A stretch of DNA of 64,000 nt from Flavobacteriales bacterium (GCA_013205245.1 JABMNH010000050.1:1-64000); one strand, 5' to 3'. Shown: positions 26,466-35,642, numbered from the stretch's first letter. Made by a program: numbers and translations. Notes: generated from the letters alone by a model not told the origin.

Positions 26466-26526
26466 TTTGTCAATTTAAAAAAAGGTTTTACTTTTGCTAA
26501 CCATTTGGTTAAACTATTTGGTTAAA
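26466..26526 (+). promoter_or_regulatory. promoter and putative TetR operator of the ABC efflux operon
   Basis: TTTG (26466-26469), 19 bp, then the exact -7 box TACTTTTG (26489-26496) make a textbook Bacteroidota promoter. Immediately downstream lie TAACC-N4-GGTTA (26498-26511) and two direct copies of ATTTGGTTAAA (26503-26513 and 26516-26526) that reach to 1 base before the start codon. They cover the expected transcription start and leader, as a repressor site would. Confidence 0.65.
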
Positions 26527-26527
26527 T

Positions 26528-27142
26528 ATGGAAAATAAAACAGAAAATAACGAAGCTAAAATTTTAAATGCCGCCAAAAATATCTTCCAACAAAAAGGGA
26601 TGACTGGCGCGCGGATGCAAGAAATAGCTGATAAAGCCGGTATTAATAAAGCCCTTTTGCATTACTACTACCGCAGTAAACAACTATTATTTGAGGCTGT
26701 GTTTAATCAAGCTTTTAAAATTATCGCGCCAAAATTAGGCGCTGTATTAAATAGTGACCTCCCTCTTTTTGATAAAATTAAACAGTTTACCCAAGGTTAT
26801 ATCAGCTTTGTTATAGAGCATCCATATTTGCCCGGTTTTATTATTCATGAGCTCAATCAAAACCCAGAATTTGCGCAACAATTAACAAAAAAGAAACATT
26901 TTCCAAACATCCAAAAATTTCAAAAACAAATAGAACAAGCTGTAAAAATGGGTGAAATTAAACCCATTTCACCAAACCAACTTTTTGTGAATATTATTTC
27001 GCTAACCGTGTTTCCATTTGTAGGTGCACCATTATTAAAAGGCATGACCAATTTAAATGATGCCGCATATAACGACCTGTTAAGCAGTCGAAAAACTGAA
27101 GTTTCAGACTTCATTATTAATGCCATAAAACAAGAGAAATGA
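26528..27142 (+). CDS. TetR/AcrR family regulator (CecR-like)
   Basis: This 204-residue regulator has the helix-turn-helix in residues 28-50 (MQEIADKAGINKALLHYYYRSK) followed by a ligand domain. The following genes match, in kind and order, the E. coli cecR-ybhG-ybhF-ybhS-ybhR set, with an added TolC. That makes CecR-like control of a drug-type ABC exporter likely. The stop overlaps the TolC start by 4 bases (ATGA). Repeats over its promoter suggest autorepression. Confidence 0.9.
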   Translation: MENKTENNEAKILNAAKNIFQQKGMTGARMQEIADKAGINKALLHYYYRSKQLLFEAVFNQAFKIIAPKLGAVLNSDLPLFDKIKQFTQGYISFVIEHPYLPGFIIHELNQNPEFAQQLTKKKHFPNIQKFQKQIEQAVKMGEIKPISPNQLFVNIISLTVFPFVGAPLLKGMTNLNDAAYNDLLSSRKTEVSDFIINAIKQEK

Positions 27143-28410
27143 AAAAAATAAGCACCCTATTAATCTTCTTTTTAGCGTTAAATGCTTTCGCTCAAGAGAC
27201 TTTAAGTTTAGATGATTGTTATGCCTTACTCAATAAAAATTATCCGCTGGCAGCACAACAATCCTTACTTAATCAGCAAAAGGATTTTGATATTGACGCC
27301 ATCAATAAATTGCGTTTACCACAGTTCGATTTATCGGTTAAAACCACTTATCAGTCTGATGTAACTTCGGTGCCTGTTACAATTCCGGGCGCTACCATTA
27401 CATCACCAAATAAAGATCAATACCGCGCCACTTTAACCGCCAATCAACTTATTTATCAAAGCGGATTAATAGATGCGCAAAGCAAAGCAAAAATCTTGGC
27501 TGCCGAAGTAAAAAAAAGCGCCGTGAAAGTCTCGCTTTACAATCTCAAACAGCAAGTCAATCAATTTTATTTTTCAATTCTTTTACAGGATGAAAAGCAA
27601 ATACTCATTTTAGATAAACAAACCCTATTAGAATCGCGCTTTCGCGAAATCAATTCTGCTGTAAAAAATGGTGTGGCACTTGGTTCGTCTAGTGCTTTAT
27701 TAGAAGCAGAGCTTTTAAATATAACACAGCAACTTTTCGAAATTAAATCTACAAAAAAGGCTTTGATAAATGGCCTTTCGCAACTGATAGGGAGACCACT
27801 TTTAGAATCAATCCAATTAAAACAACCGCAAGTTTTGGTTGATGAAGTCAACACATTAAACCGACCAGAGCTCAGTTATTTTGACTTACAAAAACAAGAA
27901 ATAACCCAAAAAAGCAATTTACTTAGCAAATCTATAGCACCAAAAATTTCGGCATTTGCACAAGGCGGTTATGGCAATCCAGGATTAAATGTATTTGACT
28001 CTAATTTTGCAGGATATTATATGGTTGGCTTGCAATTGAATTGGCGCGTTTTTGATTGGCAAAAAAATAAAAAAGAGCGTCAGTCACTAGCTGTAAATCA
28101 GCAGTTAATCGACACCCGAAAAGAAATTTTTAAATTGAATACCAATTTAAAAACCATTAATCAAATGGCTGAAATTAACACCTTAAAAGCGCTTATTAAA
28201 ACCGACTTGAAAATCATTCCACTTCGCGAACAAGTTTTAAAAACAGCCGAAGCGCAATTAAAAAATGGGGTAATTACGCCTTCTGATTATATTACAGAAC
28301 TCACCCGTTTATACGAAGCAAAAACAAATCTAAAAACCCATCAAATAAAATTAGAATGGGCTAAAATAAATTATTTAACAACTACTGGAAATTATGAAAA
28401 CAAGCAATAA
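27139..28410 (+). CDS. TolC family outer membrane channel
   Basis: The protein has 423 residues with a signal peptide (MKKISTLLIFFLALNAFAQ) and the helical repeats of outer membrane efflux proteins; the conserved start of the mature chain is LSLDDCYALLNKNYP. It overlaps the TetR gene by 4 and the adaptor gene by 17 bases. E. coli has no dedicated TolC in its ybh operon; here the channel is encoded with its pump. Confidence 0.9.
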   Translation: MKKISTLLIFFLALNAFAQETLSLDDCYALLNKNYPLAAQQSLLNQQKDFDIDAINKLRLPQFDLSVKTTYQSDVTSVPVTIPGATITSPNKDQYRATLTANQLIYQSGLIDAQSKAKILAAEVKKSAVKVSLYNLKQQVNQFYFSILLQDEKQILILDKQTLLESRFREINSAVKNGVALGSSSALLEAELLNITQQLFEIKSTKKALINGLSQLIGRPLLESIQLKQPQVLVDEVNTLNRPELSYFDLQKQEITQKSNLLSKSIAPKISAFAQGGYGNPGLNVFDSNFAGYYMVGLQLNWRVFDWQKNKKERQSLAVNQQLIDTRKEIFKLNTNLKTINQMAEINTLKALIKTDLKIIPLREQVLKTAEAQLKNGVITPSDYITELTRLYEAKTNLKTHQIKLEWAKINYLTTTGNYENKQ

Positions 28411-29287
28411 AATAACCTCTCTCTTCATTTTGTTAACTGCTTTATGGTCTTGTAATAAAGACGCTAAAGCCGATGCTTATGGTAATTTTGAGGCGACCGA
28501 AACAACCATTTCGGCACAAGCCAACGGGCAACTATTACAATTTAATATTGACGAAGGTGTGGTATTAAAAGCACAACAAGTTATTGGATACATTGACACC
28601 ATTCCGCTTTTTCTTAAAAAGCAACAATTGCTAGCTCAAAAACAGATTGTTTTTGCCAAATCTAAAGGCGTTTTATCGCAAATTGATGTGCTAAAAGCAC
28701 AATTAAAAACAGCCATGGCTAATTTAGATCGCACCAAAAAATTAGTCGAATCCAAATCGGCCACACCAAAACAATTAGATGATGTATCGGGACAGGTGTC
28801 GGTTTTAAATCAACAAATTAAAAGCATCGAGACTCAAAATGTTGCTGTTGTAAACGAAGCTAAAAGCATTAGCGCTCAGTTGAACCAAGTTAAAGATCAA
28901 ATTGCGAAAAGCTTTATCATCAATCCGCTTGACGGAACAGTTTTAACAACTTATGCTGAGCAAAGCGAGGTGGTTACATTTGGCAAACCCCTTTACAAAT
29001 TAGCCGATTTAAGCCGATTAGAATTGCGTGTTTACATCGGTGAAAGCCAATTAACATCGCTAAAAATCGGCCAAGAAGTCAGCGTAAAAGTAGACAGCCA
29101 AAAAGAGATGAAAACATACAAAGGCACAATTAGTTGGATTGCTTCTGAAGCTGAGTTTACCCCTAAAATTATTCAAACCAAAGAAGAGCGCGTCAACTTG
29201 GTTTATGCAGTAAAATTAAATGTGAATAATGATGGCAGTCTAAAAATTGGCATGCCGGCTGAAATGTGGATTTCGCAAAACAAATAG
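28394..29287 (+). CDS. HlyD/YbhG-type membrane fusion protein
   Basis: This 297-residue periplasmic adaptor has a lipobox (LTALWSC, Cys at about 20). The lipoyl-like half motifs are ANGQLLQFNIDEG and FIINPLDGTVLTTYAEQSEVV, and a coiled-coil hairpin lies between them (about 75-165). It joins the ABC permeases to TolC. The start overlaps the TolC gene by 17 bases. The next gene starts 2 bases after its stop. Confidence 0.9.
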   Translation: MKTSNKITSLFILLTALWSCNKDAKADAYGNFEATETTISAQANGQLLQFNIDEGVVLKAQQVIGYIDTIPLFLKKQQLLAQKQIVFAKSKGVLSQIDVLKAQLKTAMANLDRTKKLVESKSATPKQLDDVSGQVSVLNQQIKSIETQNVAVVNEAKSISAQLNQVKDQIAKSFIINPLDGTVLTTYAEQSEVVTFGKPLYKLADLSRLELRVYIGESQLTSLKIGQEVSVKVDSQKEMKTYKGTISWIASEAEFTPKIIQTKEERVNLVYAVKLNVNNDGSLKIGMPAEMWISQNK

Positions 29288-29289
29288 TT

Positions 29290-29658
29290 ATGACAATATC
29301 TTACAAAATCTCCATAATACTTTCTGGTCTAATAGGATTCATGTCTATTTTTGCAGGCTCAAGAGTCTTATTGGGGTTCGACACAAAGAATTATACAGTT
29401 CTCAATTGGCTAGTAACATACAATGTTTTATTCGGATTTATTTCAATTGTAGTAGCTTACCTAATTTGGAGAAACAACTTCTTTATTAAAAAAGCAGTTC
29501 TTTTTATACTTGCATCACATACTTTTATTGCGCTATACTTGTCCTTTTTTAGTGAAACTGTCGCTTTAGAAAGTATAAAAGCTATGGGGTTTAGAATAAG
29601 TATTTGGGTTGTAATCTATTTTTTGATTTATAAAAAAACATCTAACGCTAAAAATTAA
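29290..29658 (+). CDS. small four-TM membrane protein
   Basis: The protein has 122 residues from ATG 29290; an upstream in-frame ATG at 29266 lies inside the adaptor gene and is less likely. Four hydrophobic segments fill most of the chain (about 7-29, 40-62, 69-90, 98-115). No motif was recognised. It sits inside the exporter operon between the adaptor and a lipoprotein gene, so it is co-transcribed. It may assist the exporter or be a passenger. Confidence 0.65.
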   Translation: MTISYKISIILSGLIGFMSIFAGSRVLLGFDTKNYTVLNWLVTYNVLFGFISIVVAYLIWRNNFFIKKAVLFILASHTFIALYLSFFSETVALESIKAMGFRISIWVVIYFLIYKKTSNAKN

Positions 29659-29663
29659 ACAAA

Positions 29664-30116
29664 ATGAAAAAAGTAATCATATTAATCTTGGCAACCGTTT
29701 TAGTTATGTCATGTAAAAATGACAAAAACAAAAAACAAGAAACCGCTAAACCTACTCAAACTGAAGAAGAAACTCACGTAAGTGAAACCTTATTAAAATT
29801 AAATAATGGGGATTTGTGGATGGCGAATACTGAAACTTCAGAAGGAGTTCAGCAAATGATACAATTAATTACAAATTTCGCTGATACCGAAAATACGCAA
29901 GCTTATCTTGACCTTAAAGTAAAATTGGAAGGAGAATTCGGTAGCATCATAGCAAAATGTACCATGACTGGTGAACCTCACAACCAATTGCACAATTATC
30001 TTTTGCCGATGAAGTCTTTATTTAAGGATTTAGAAGCTACAGACATAGCCAGACGCAAATCTGGTTTAGAAAAATTGACAAAACATTTATCAGAATATTC
30101 AGCATATTTTAAATAA
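29664..30116 (+). CDS. small lipoprotein in the exporter operon
   Basis: The protein has 150 residues with a clear lipobox (VLVMSC, Cys at about 17). A charged Lys/Glu/Thr linker follows, then a helical domain with SKCTMTGEPHNQLHNYLLPM-like sequence (IIAKCTMTGEPHNQLHNYL). The Cys/His-containing segment could bind metal, but this is inference. It is placed 5 bases after the membrane protein gene and 15 bases before the first ATPase gene. Confidence 0.7.
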   Translation: MKKVIILILATVLVMSCKNDKNKKQETAKPTQTEEETHVSETLLKLNNGDLWMANTETSEGVQQMIQLITNFADTENTQAYLDLKVKLEGEFGSIIAKCTMTGEPHNQLHNYLLPMKSLFKDLEATDIARRKSGLEKLTKHLSEYSAYFK

Positions 30117-30131
30117 AATAGCAGTCATTAA

Positions 30132-31034
30132 ATGGGTATTTCGGTAAAACATATCAGCAAATCTTATAAAAAAGTAAATGCCTTAAAAGGCATATCTTTT
30201 GAGGTAAAACCAGGAGAATTATTTGGGCTTATCGGCCCAGATGGCGCTGGTAAAACAACGCTTTTTAGAATTTTAACCACACTCCTTTTTGCTGATCAAG
30301 GCACGGCAAGTGTGAGTGGTTATGATGTTGTTAAAGATTATAAATCCATTAGAAATAGTGTGGGTTATATGCCCGGGCGTTTCTCATTATATCAAGATTT
30401 AACCGTTGCCGAAAACCTAGAATTTTTTGCCACCATATTTGGCACAACTGTCAAAGAGAATTACGATTTAATAAAAGATATTTACATTCAGATTGAGCCT
30501 TTTAAAAATCGCAGAGCAGGAAAATTATCGGGTGGCATGAAGCAAAAACTAGCCTTAAGTTGTGCCTTAATTCACAAACCAAAAGTGTTGTTTTTAGATG
30601 AGCCCACAACTGGTGTTGACCCCGTTTCTCGTAAAGAATTTTGGGATATGCTCAAGCGTTTACAGCAAACGGGCATTACTATTTTGGTCTCTACGCCTTA
30701 TATGGATGAGGCCGCTTTATGCGATCGCATTGCCTTGATTCAGGATGGTAAAATCTTACAAATTGATACACCACAGGGGATTGTAAAACATTATCCCAAA
30801 AAAATATTTAATGTGCAAGCCGATAATATGTACGAACTCATCAATCTTTTAAAAGATTACGCGCATCAATATAGTGTTTACCCTTTCGGGGAATTTGTGC
30901 ATTACAGCGATAAAAGAGCCGATTTTAATACCGCCGATTTACAAAGTTATTTAACCGAAAAAGGACTAAAAGATATTGCGATTGAAACTACAAAAGCCAC
31001 CATTGAAGACACCTTTATGGAATTAGCAAAATAA
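30132..31034 (+). CDS. ABC transporter ATPase, YbhF N-half-like
   Basis: This 300-residue ATP-binding subunit has Walker A GPDGAGKTT (about 35-43), signature KLSGGMKQKLALSCALIH and Walker B KVLFLDEPTTGVDP. The unusual Asp in Walker A (GPDGAGKT) is, to my knowledge, also seen in the first ABC module of E. coli YbhF. The last 80 residues form the extra domain usual in drug-type ABC ATPases. It pairs with the separate ATPase at 31128 and the permeases at 31992 and 33098. Confidence 0.92.
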   Translation: MGISVKHISKSYKKVNALKGISFEVKPGELFGLIGPDGAGKTTLFRILTTLLFADQGTASVSGYDVVKDYKSIRNSVGYMPGRFSLYQDLTVAENLEFFATIFGTTVKENYDLIKDIYIQIEPFKNRRAGKLSGGMKQKLALSCALIHKPKVLFLDEPTTGVDPVSRKEFWDMLKRLQQTGITILVSTPYMDEAALCDRIALIQDGKILQIDTPQGIVKHYPKKIFNVQADNMYELINLLKDYAHQYSVYPFGEFVHYSDKRADFNTADLQSYLTEKGLKDIAIETTKATIEDTFMELAK

Positions 31035-31056
31035 TGAATACAAATAACATGTTTTC

Positions 31057-31112
31057 TCGAGCGCAGTCGAGAGGTTTTTAATTATAAATAGGTAGTTCTC
31101 GACTGCGCTCGA
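31057..31112. repeat. inverted repeat between the two ATPase genes
   Basis: TCGAGCGCAGTCGAGA (31057-31072) and its perfect complement TCTCGACTGCGCTCGA (31097-31112) flank a 24-base AT-rich loop. This is a palindromic element of a type dispersed in many Bacteroidota. In an mRNA it would form a strong 16-bp stem between the two ATPase cistrons. Confidence 0.8.
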
Positions 31113-31127
31113 ACTGACAAAATAAAC

Positions 31128-31856
31128 ATGGTAAGTAACAACATCATACAAGTAGAAAATCTCACCAAAGCCTTTGGTGATTTTACCGCTGTTAATGCCA
31201 TATCTTTTGAGGTTAAAAAAGGAGAGATTTTTGGTTTTTTGGGCGCCAATGGCGCTGGTAAAACAACCGCTATGAAAATGCTGATTGGCATTTCTAGACC
31301 CACTTCTGGCAAGGCTACTGTTGCTGGGTTTGATGTGTATAAAAATCCAGATGCCATTAAAAAAAACATCGGTTATATGAGTCAGAAATTTGCCTTATAC
31401 GACGATTTAACCGTCAAAGAAAACATCACTTTTTATGGCGGCATTTATGGTTTATCTCGAAAGCAAATCAAAGAAAAAACAAATCAGCTTCTCGAAGAAT
31501 TAGGATTGCAAAAAATAGTTGGCGAATTGGTTGGTTCATTGCCTTTGGGTTGGAAACAGAAACTGTCTTTTTCGGTCGCTTTATTACACGAACCTAAGAT
31601 TGTGTTTTTAGACGAACCAACTGGTGGCGTTGACCCCATAACAAGACGTCAATTTTGGGAAATGATTTACAAAACAGCTCACAACGGCACCACTATTTTT
31701 GTCACCACACATTATATGGATGAAGCCGAGTATTGCGATCGCGTATCGATTATGGTTGACGGTAAAATTGAAGCTTTAGACACACCAAAAAAATTGAAAG
31801 AACAATTTAAAGCAAAGACTATGAATGATGTGTTTTTAAAATTGGCTAGAGGATAA
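31128..31856 (+). CDS. ABC transporter ATPase, YbhF C-half-like
   Basis: This 242-residue ATPase has Walker A GANGAGKTT and Walker B KIVFLDEPTGGVDP. In place of LSGGQ it has SLPLGWKQKLSFSVALLH. An LPLG signature is what I recall for the second ABC module of YbhF-type proteins. Together with the gene at 30132 it would make up a two-module YbhF, here split into two genes with a palindromic repeat between them. The start at 31128 follows that repeat by 15 bases. Confidence 0.92.
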   Translation: MVSNNIIQVENLTKAFGDFTAVNAISFEVKKGEIFGFLGANGAGKTTAMKMLIGISRPTSGKATVAGFDVYKNPDAIKKNIGYMSQKFALYDDLTVKENITFYGGIYGLSRKQIKEKTNQLLEELGLQKIVGELVGSLPLGWKQKLSFSVALLHEPKIVFLDEPTGGVDPITRRQFWEMIYKTAHNGTTIFVTTHYMDEAEYCDRVSIMVDGKIEALDTPKKLKEQFKAKTMNDVFLKLARG

Positions 31857-31883
31857 TAGATAATTAAAAATGAATAATTAAAT

Positions 31884-31980
31884 GTCATTGCGAACGTAAC
31901 GAAGTGAAGTGTGGCAATCTCAAACTTAAAAATGAGATCTCCACGTCATCCCAATAATTATCGGGACGCCTCGTAATGAC
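31884..31980. repeat. REP-like palindromic element upstream of the permease genes
   Basis: Starts GTCATTGCGAAC and ends CCTCGTAATGAC, with GGCAATCTC/GAGATCTCC inner arms, so it folds on itself. A related element with the same ends (GTCACTGCGAG ... CTCGCAATGAC) lies at 37895-37981. It fills the gap between the second ATPase and first permease gene. Confidence 0.75.
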
Positions 31981-31991
31981 AACAAGAAAAT

Positions 31992-33098
31992 ATGAAACGT
32001 TTTATAGGATTTATAAAAAAAGAATTTTACCACATCTTTAGAGATAAACGTTCCTTGTTTATCCTCTTTGGGATGCCTGTTGCGCAAATTATGCTCTTTG
32101 GATTTGCCATTACCAACGAAATTAACAATGTTGATATTGCCATTTTAGACCATTCAAAAGACACCTACACACAAGAAATTATCAATAAAATTTCGGCTTC
32201 AAAATATTTTAGTGTTCAGCAATATATTGCTAATGAGTCTTCAATTGAATCGGTATTTAAAAAAGGGAAAGTGAAAGCTGTTTTGGTTTTTGAAAATGAT
32301 TTTAGCAAAAAACTCATCAAAGAAAATCTGGCTAAAGTGCAAATTATTACCGATGCCACCGACCCAAATACAGCGCAAACCATCAGTAATTACACCAATG
32401 CCATCTTGCAAAACTATCAGAAAGAACTGAATAAAAACGTTGAAACACCTTACCAAATCATCACACAAACACATATGAATTACAATCCTGAGCTCAAAAG
32501 TGTGTTTATGTTTGTTCCGGGTGTAATGACCATTATTTTGATGCTGGTATCAGCTATGATGACCTCAATATCAATAACACGCGAAAAGGAATTGGGCACT
32601 ATGGAAATACTTTTGGTTTCGCCATTAAAACCCATACAAGTTATTATTGGTAAAGTTGTTCCCTATATTTTCTTGTCTGTAATTAACGCCATTGTTATTG
32701 TTTTGCTTAGTATTTTTATCTTTAAAATGCCCGTTCAAGGCAGTTTATTTTTATTGGGAATTGAAAGTGTTTTATTTATAATTACATCATTATCCTTAGG
32801 AATCTTAATTTCGACAATATCTGCAACCCAACAAACAGCCATGATGATTTCTTTGATGGGATTGATGTTGCCAACCATTTTATTATCTGGATTCATTTTT
32901 CCAATTGCTAGTATGCCTTTGCCTTTACAAATAATTAGTAATATTATTCCAGCAAGATGGTTTATCATTATTTTAAAAGGAATTATGCTAAAAGGTGTTG
33001 GACTGTTATTTATTTGGAAGGAAACCTTAATTTTAATTGGAATGACGCTGTTTTTTATAGGGTTGAGTATTAAAAAATATAAAATTCGTTTAGAATAA
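31992..33098 (+). CDS. ABC-2 type permease (YbhS/YbhR-like)
   Basis: The 368-residue inner membrane protein has one N-terminal TM (about 22-42), a large periplasmic domain (about 45-175) and five C-terminal TMs. The hallmark TREKELGTMEILLVSPLKP follows the second TM. It forms the membrane pore with the next gene product. Its stop overlaps the next ATG by one base (TAATG). It resembles daunorubicin/multidrug-type exporters; the substrate is unknown. Confidence 0.92.
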   Translation: MKRFIGFIKKEFYHIFRDKRSLFILFGMPVAQIMLFGFAITNEINNVDIAILDHSKDTYTQEIINKISASKYFSVQQYIANESSIESVFKKGKVKAVLVFENDFSKKLIKENLAKVQIITDATDPNTAQTISNYTNAILQNYQKELNKNVETPYQIITQTHMNYNPELKSVFMFVPGVMTIILMLVSAMMTSISITREKELGTMEILLVSPLKPIQVIIGKVVPYIFLSVINAIVIVLLSIFIFKMPVQGSLFLLGIESVLFIITSLSLGILISTISATQQTAMMISLMGLMLPTILLSGFIFPIASMPLPLQIISNIIPARWFIIILKGIMLKGVGLLFIWKETLILIGMTLFFIGLSIKKYKIRLE

Positions 33099-34234
33099 TG
33101 AAAACCATAAGATACATCATTCAAAAAGAGTTTAAACAAATTTTTAGAAATAAAGGAATGCTTCCTATTATTTTTGTACTACCGCTATTACAATTGGTTA
33201 TTTTATCTAATGCCGCAACATTTGAAATAAAAAACATAAAATTCTCCTATATTGATAATGACAATACTTCTTTTTCAAGAGCTTTAATAGATAAATTTGA
33301 AGCATCAACATATTTCAATGTTGTTTCTAATTTTCCTTCAGAAAAAATAGCAAGTTCTGCCATGTTAAAAGGAGATGTTGATGTTATTTTAGAGATCCCT
33401 AACAACTTTGAACGTGACCTTGTAAAAGATAAAAAAACAAACTTATCAGTTATTATTAATGCTATTGATGGTGCTACTGCAGGCGTTGAAAATGTATATA
33501 TAAATCAGATTGTACAAGGTTTTAATAAGAATGCTCTAGTAGAATTAATGCAACCTTCTGTCCCGATAGCTATCGGGATTACAAACAAGCCTAAAAGCAT
33601 TTCAAGTATTACTTCTTTTTGGTATAATGAAACTTTGAATTATAAAACCTTTATGGTTCCTGGCATCTTGGTTTTATTAGTAACAATGATAACGTTATTC
33701 TTAGCTGGAATGAACATTGTGCGCGAAAAAGAAATTGGCACGCTTGAGCAAATCAATGTCACCCCTATTAAAAAACACCAGTTCATCATTGGTAAACTAT
33801 TCCCTTTTTGGATTATCGGATTTGGCTTACTAACCATAGGGCTCATCATTTCAAAAGTTATTTTTGATACACCCATAGTTGGAAGTCTGGGTTTAATTTA
33901 TTTTTATACAGCCTTTTATCTTTTGGTTATTTTAGGTATGGGATTATTCATCTCTAATTTTACAGATACACAACAACAAGCCATGTTTATTGCTTGGTTT
34001 TTTGTGGTGATATTTATTTTAATGAGTGGTCTTTTTACACCTATTGAAAGTATGCCAATGTGGGCGCAATATTTAACAGAATTTAATCCCATAAAATATT
34101 TTGTTGAAGTGATGCGAATGGTCATGCTAAAAGGGGCCGATTTTACTGATATTTTACCACAGCTTTTAAAAACCCTTGGTTATGCAATTATTATGAATGG
34201 TTTGGCTGTTTGGAGTTATAAAAAAACTAGTTAA
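33098..34234 (+). CDS. ABC-2 type permease, second subunit
   Basis: The protein has 378 residues, with the same layout as the preceding permease: one N-terminal TM, a periplasmic domain and five C-terminal TMs, including NIVREKEIGTLEQINVTPIKK. Residues at about 155-162 (VPIAIGI) are encoded by a palindromic repeat (33562-33577) that is also found in the CapD-like gene. The stop overlaps the following DUF2141 gene by one base. Confidence 0.92.
   Translation: MKTIRYIIQKEFKQIFRNKGMLPIIFVLPLLQLVILSNAATFEIKNIKFSYIDNDNTSFSRALIDKFEASTYFNVVSNFPSEKIASSAMLKGDVDVILEIPNNFERDLVKDKKTNLSVIINAIDGATAGVENVYINQIVQGFNKNALVELMQPSVPIAIGITNKPKSISSITSFWYNETLNYKTFMVPGILVLLVTMITLFLAGMNIVREKEIGTLEQINVTPIKKHQFIIGKLFPFWIIGFGLLTIGLIISKVIFDTPIVGSLGLIYFYTAFYLLVILGMGLFISNFTDTQQQAMFIAWFFVVIFILMSGLFTPIESMPMWAQYLTEFNPIKYFVEVMRMVMLKGADFTDILPQLLKTLGYAIIMNGLAVWSYKKTS
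33562..33577. repeat. palindrome CCCGATAGCTATCGGG inside the permease gene
   Basis: This 16-bp perfect palindrome lies in frame within the coding region and is translated as PIAIG. An identical copy is at 57809-57824, also inside a coding region and also read as PIAIG. It is probably a dispersed repeat that has inserted without breaking the frame. Confidence 0.8.
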
Positions 34235-34689
34235 TGAAAAAAATAAAAATCGTAATACTATTGGCGGTATTTGTGACATTTTCTTTTAATAAATATACTG
34301 CTGAAGAAACTTATACATTAACTGTAAAAGCGGCAGGGTTTCGAAATTCAAAAGGAGAAGCGCTATTTGCTTTATATAACAAAGACGGTTCCATACCTGA
34401 TGAAAAATACGAAAAATATTTTAAAAAGGGAATTTCACAAATTAGCGAAGATAGTTCTGCCTATTTTACCTTTACAAATTTACCTAAAGGTAACTATGCT
34501 GTAAATGTTTTGCATGATGAAAATAAAAATGGAAAAATAGACAAGAAATTCCTTTTGCCAATACCAAAAGAAGGCGTTGGATTTTCAAATTATGAATCCA
34601 TAGGTCTATCAAATCGCCCTAAATTTTCTAAAGCAAGTTTTGAGGTAAATTCTAATATGGAAAAAGTTATAACAGTTATTTACATGTAA
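34234..34689 (+). CDS. DUF2141 domain secreted protein
   Basis: The protein has 151 residues with an N-terminal signal segment (MKKIKIVILLAVFVTFSFN). The rest matches the DUF2141 pattern: NSKGEALFALYN, FTNLPKGNYAVNVLHDENKNGKID, and GVGFSN. The HDENKNGKID segment resembles a Ca-binding loop. It is coupled to the permease gene by a one-base overlap and to the next gene likewise, so it belongs to the exporter transcript. Function is unknown. Confidence 0.85.
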   Translation: MKKIKIVILLAVFVTFSFNKYTAEETYTLTVKAAGFRNSKGEALFALYNKDGSIPDEKYEKYFKKGISQISEDSSAYFTFTNLPKGNYAVNVLHDENKNGKIDKKFLLPIPKEGVGFSNYESIGLSNRPKFSKASFEVNSNMEKVITVIYM

Positions 34690-35588
34690 TGAAAATAAAT
34701 TATTTCCTATTGTTTATTCTTGGTTTCATTTCGAACCTTGCGCTAGCGCAAACCAGTGTAGATAGCACCTCGATTCTCAATCTGGATAAAATGGCGCAAA
34801 TTAATCAAAATGACAGCTATGTTACGTTTCCTATTGATATTGGAAATATAGAACCACTCATGTTTGAGGCGAATGTAAGTCCCAGTTTTAAAATTCGAGA
34901 ACGTAAGGATTCAAGATTAATGGCTGTACTTACTGGCCAAATTATTATCAGGATGTACAATGAACCGTCCTATCCTATAAGAACACCTAGCTACATCCCT
35001 CAAATTACATTTTATTTTTTAACAGGAAACAAACGAGCCTCAAAGAAACTGACTTTGTTCGGTCGTCTTGCACATCATTCAAATGGCCAAGACGGAAATT
35101 TCTATAAAGAAAATGGAAGTATTAATTTAACCTCTGGAAATTTTGCGACTAATTTTATTGAAATAGGCTACATTAAATCATCGTACAGCAAACATTTAAG
35201 CGCTTTCAAATTTTTCAAAAGCTCAGTTGAAATCCATCCAAAAAGTTGGATGATGGAAGAGATGCAAGGCATATACAGCGGATTGCGCTGGCACAACACT
35301 TTTATGGCCTATAAACTTCCAATGTCTGATAATTTTAATAAAAGTAGAAAAGCTAATTTTTCTTTAAAAGCAGAGTCCACCATAATGTTAGACAATATAA
35401 ATAACTTGAAAACTTTTGATTTAAATCGATTAAATGCTAGTCTAACATTTTACTACCATCCAAAATTTTTAGAAGATATTGGCCTTTTTGTTCAATTATA
35501 TCACGGAATGGATTATTACAATATTTATTTTAATCATCATGTTGATACCATTCGTTTTGGATTAATGACCGAAATATTGAGATTTTAA
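34689..35588 (+). CDS. outer membrane phospholipase A-like barrel protein
   Basis: The protein has 299 residues with a signal peptide (MKINYFLLFILGFISNLALA). The segment GRLAHHSNGQDG resembles the active-site HxSNG of outer membrane phospholipase A (OMPLA), where His and Ser are catalytic. An Asn in GSINL downstream could be the third member. Remaining sequence is beta-barrel-like and ends EILRF. The assignment rests on this one motif. It may alternatively be a barrel that has only kept the motif. Confidence 0.6.
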   Translation: MKINYFLLFILGFISNLALAQTSVDSTSILNLDKMAQINQNDSYVTFPIDIGNIEPLMFEANVSPSFKIRERKDSRLMAVLTGQIIIRMYNEPSYPIRTPSYIPQITFYFLTGNKRASKKLTLFGRLAHHSNGQDGNFYKENGSINLTSGNFATNFIEIGYIKSSYSKHLSAFKFFKSSVEIHPKSWMMEEMQGIYSGLRWHNTFMAYKLPMSDNFNKSRKANFSLKAESTIMLDNINNLKTFDLNRLNASLTFYYHPKFLEDIGLFVQLYHGMDYYNIYFNHHVDTIRFGLMTEILRF

Positions 35589-35642
35589 ATAGAATCAACT
35601 TAAAAAAGCGAATATAAATTTGATTTGGTAATTAAGAAATGT

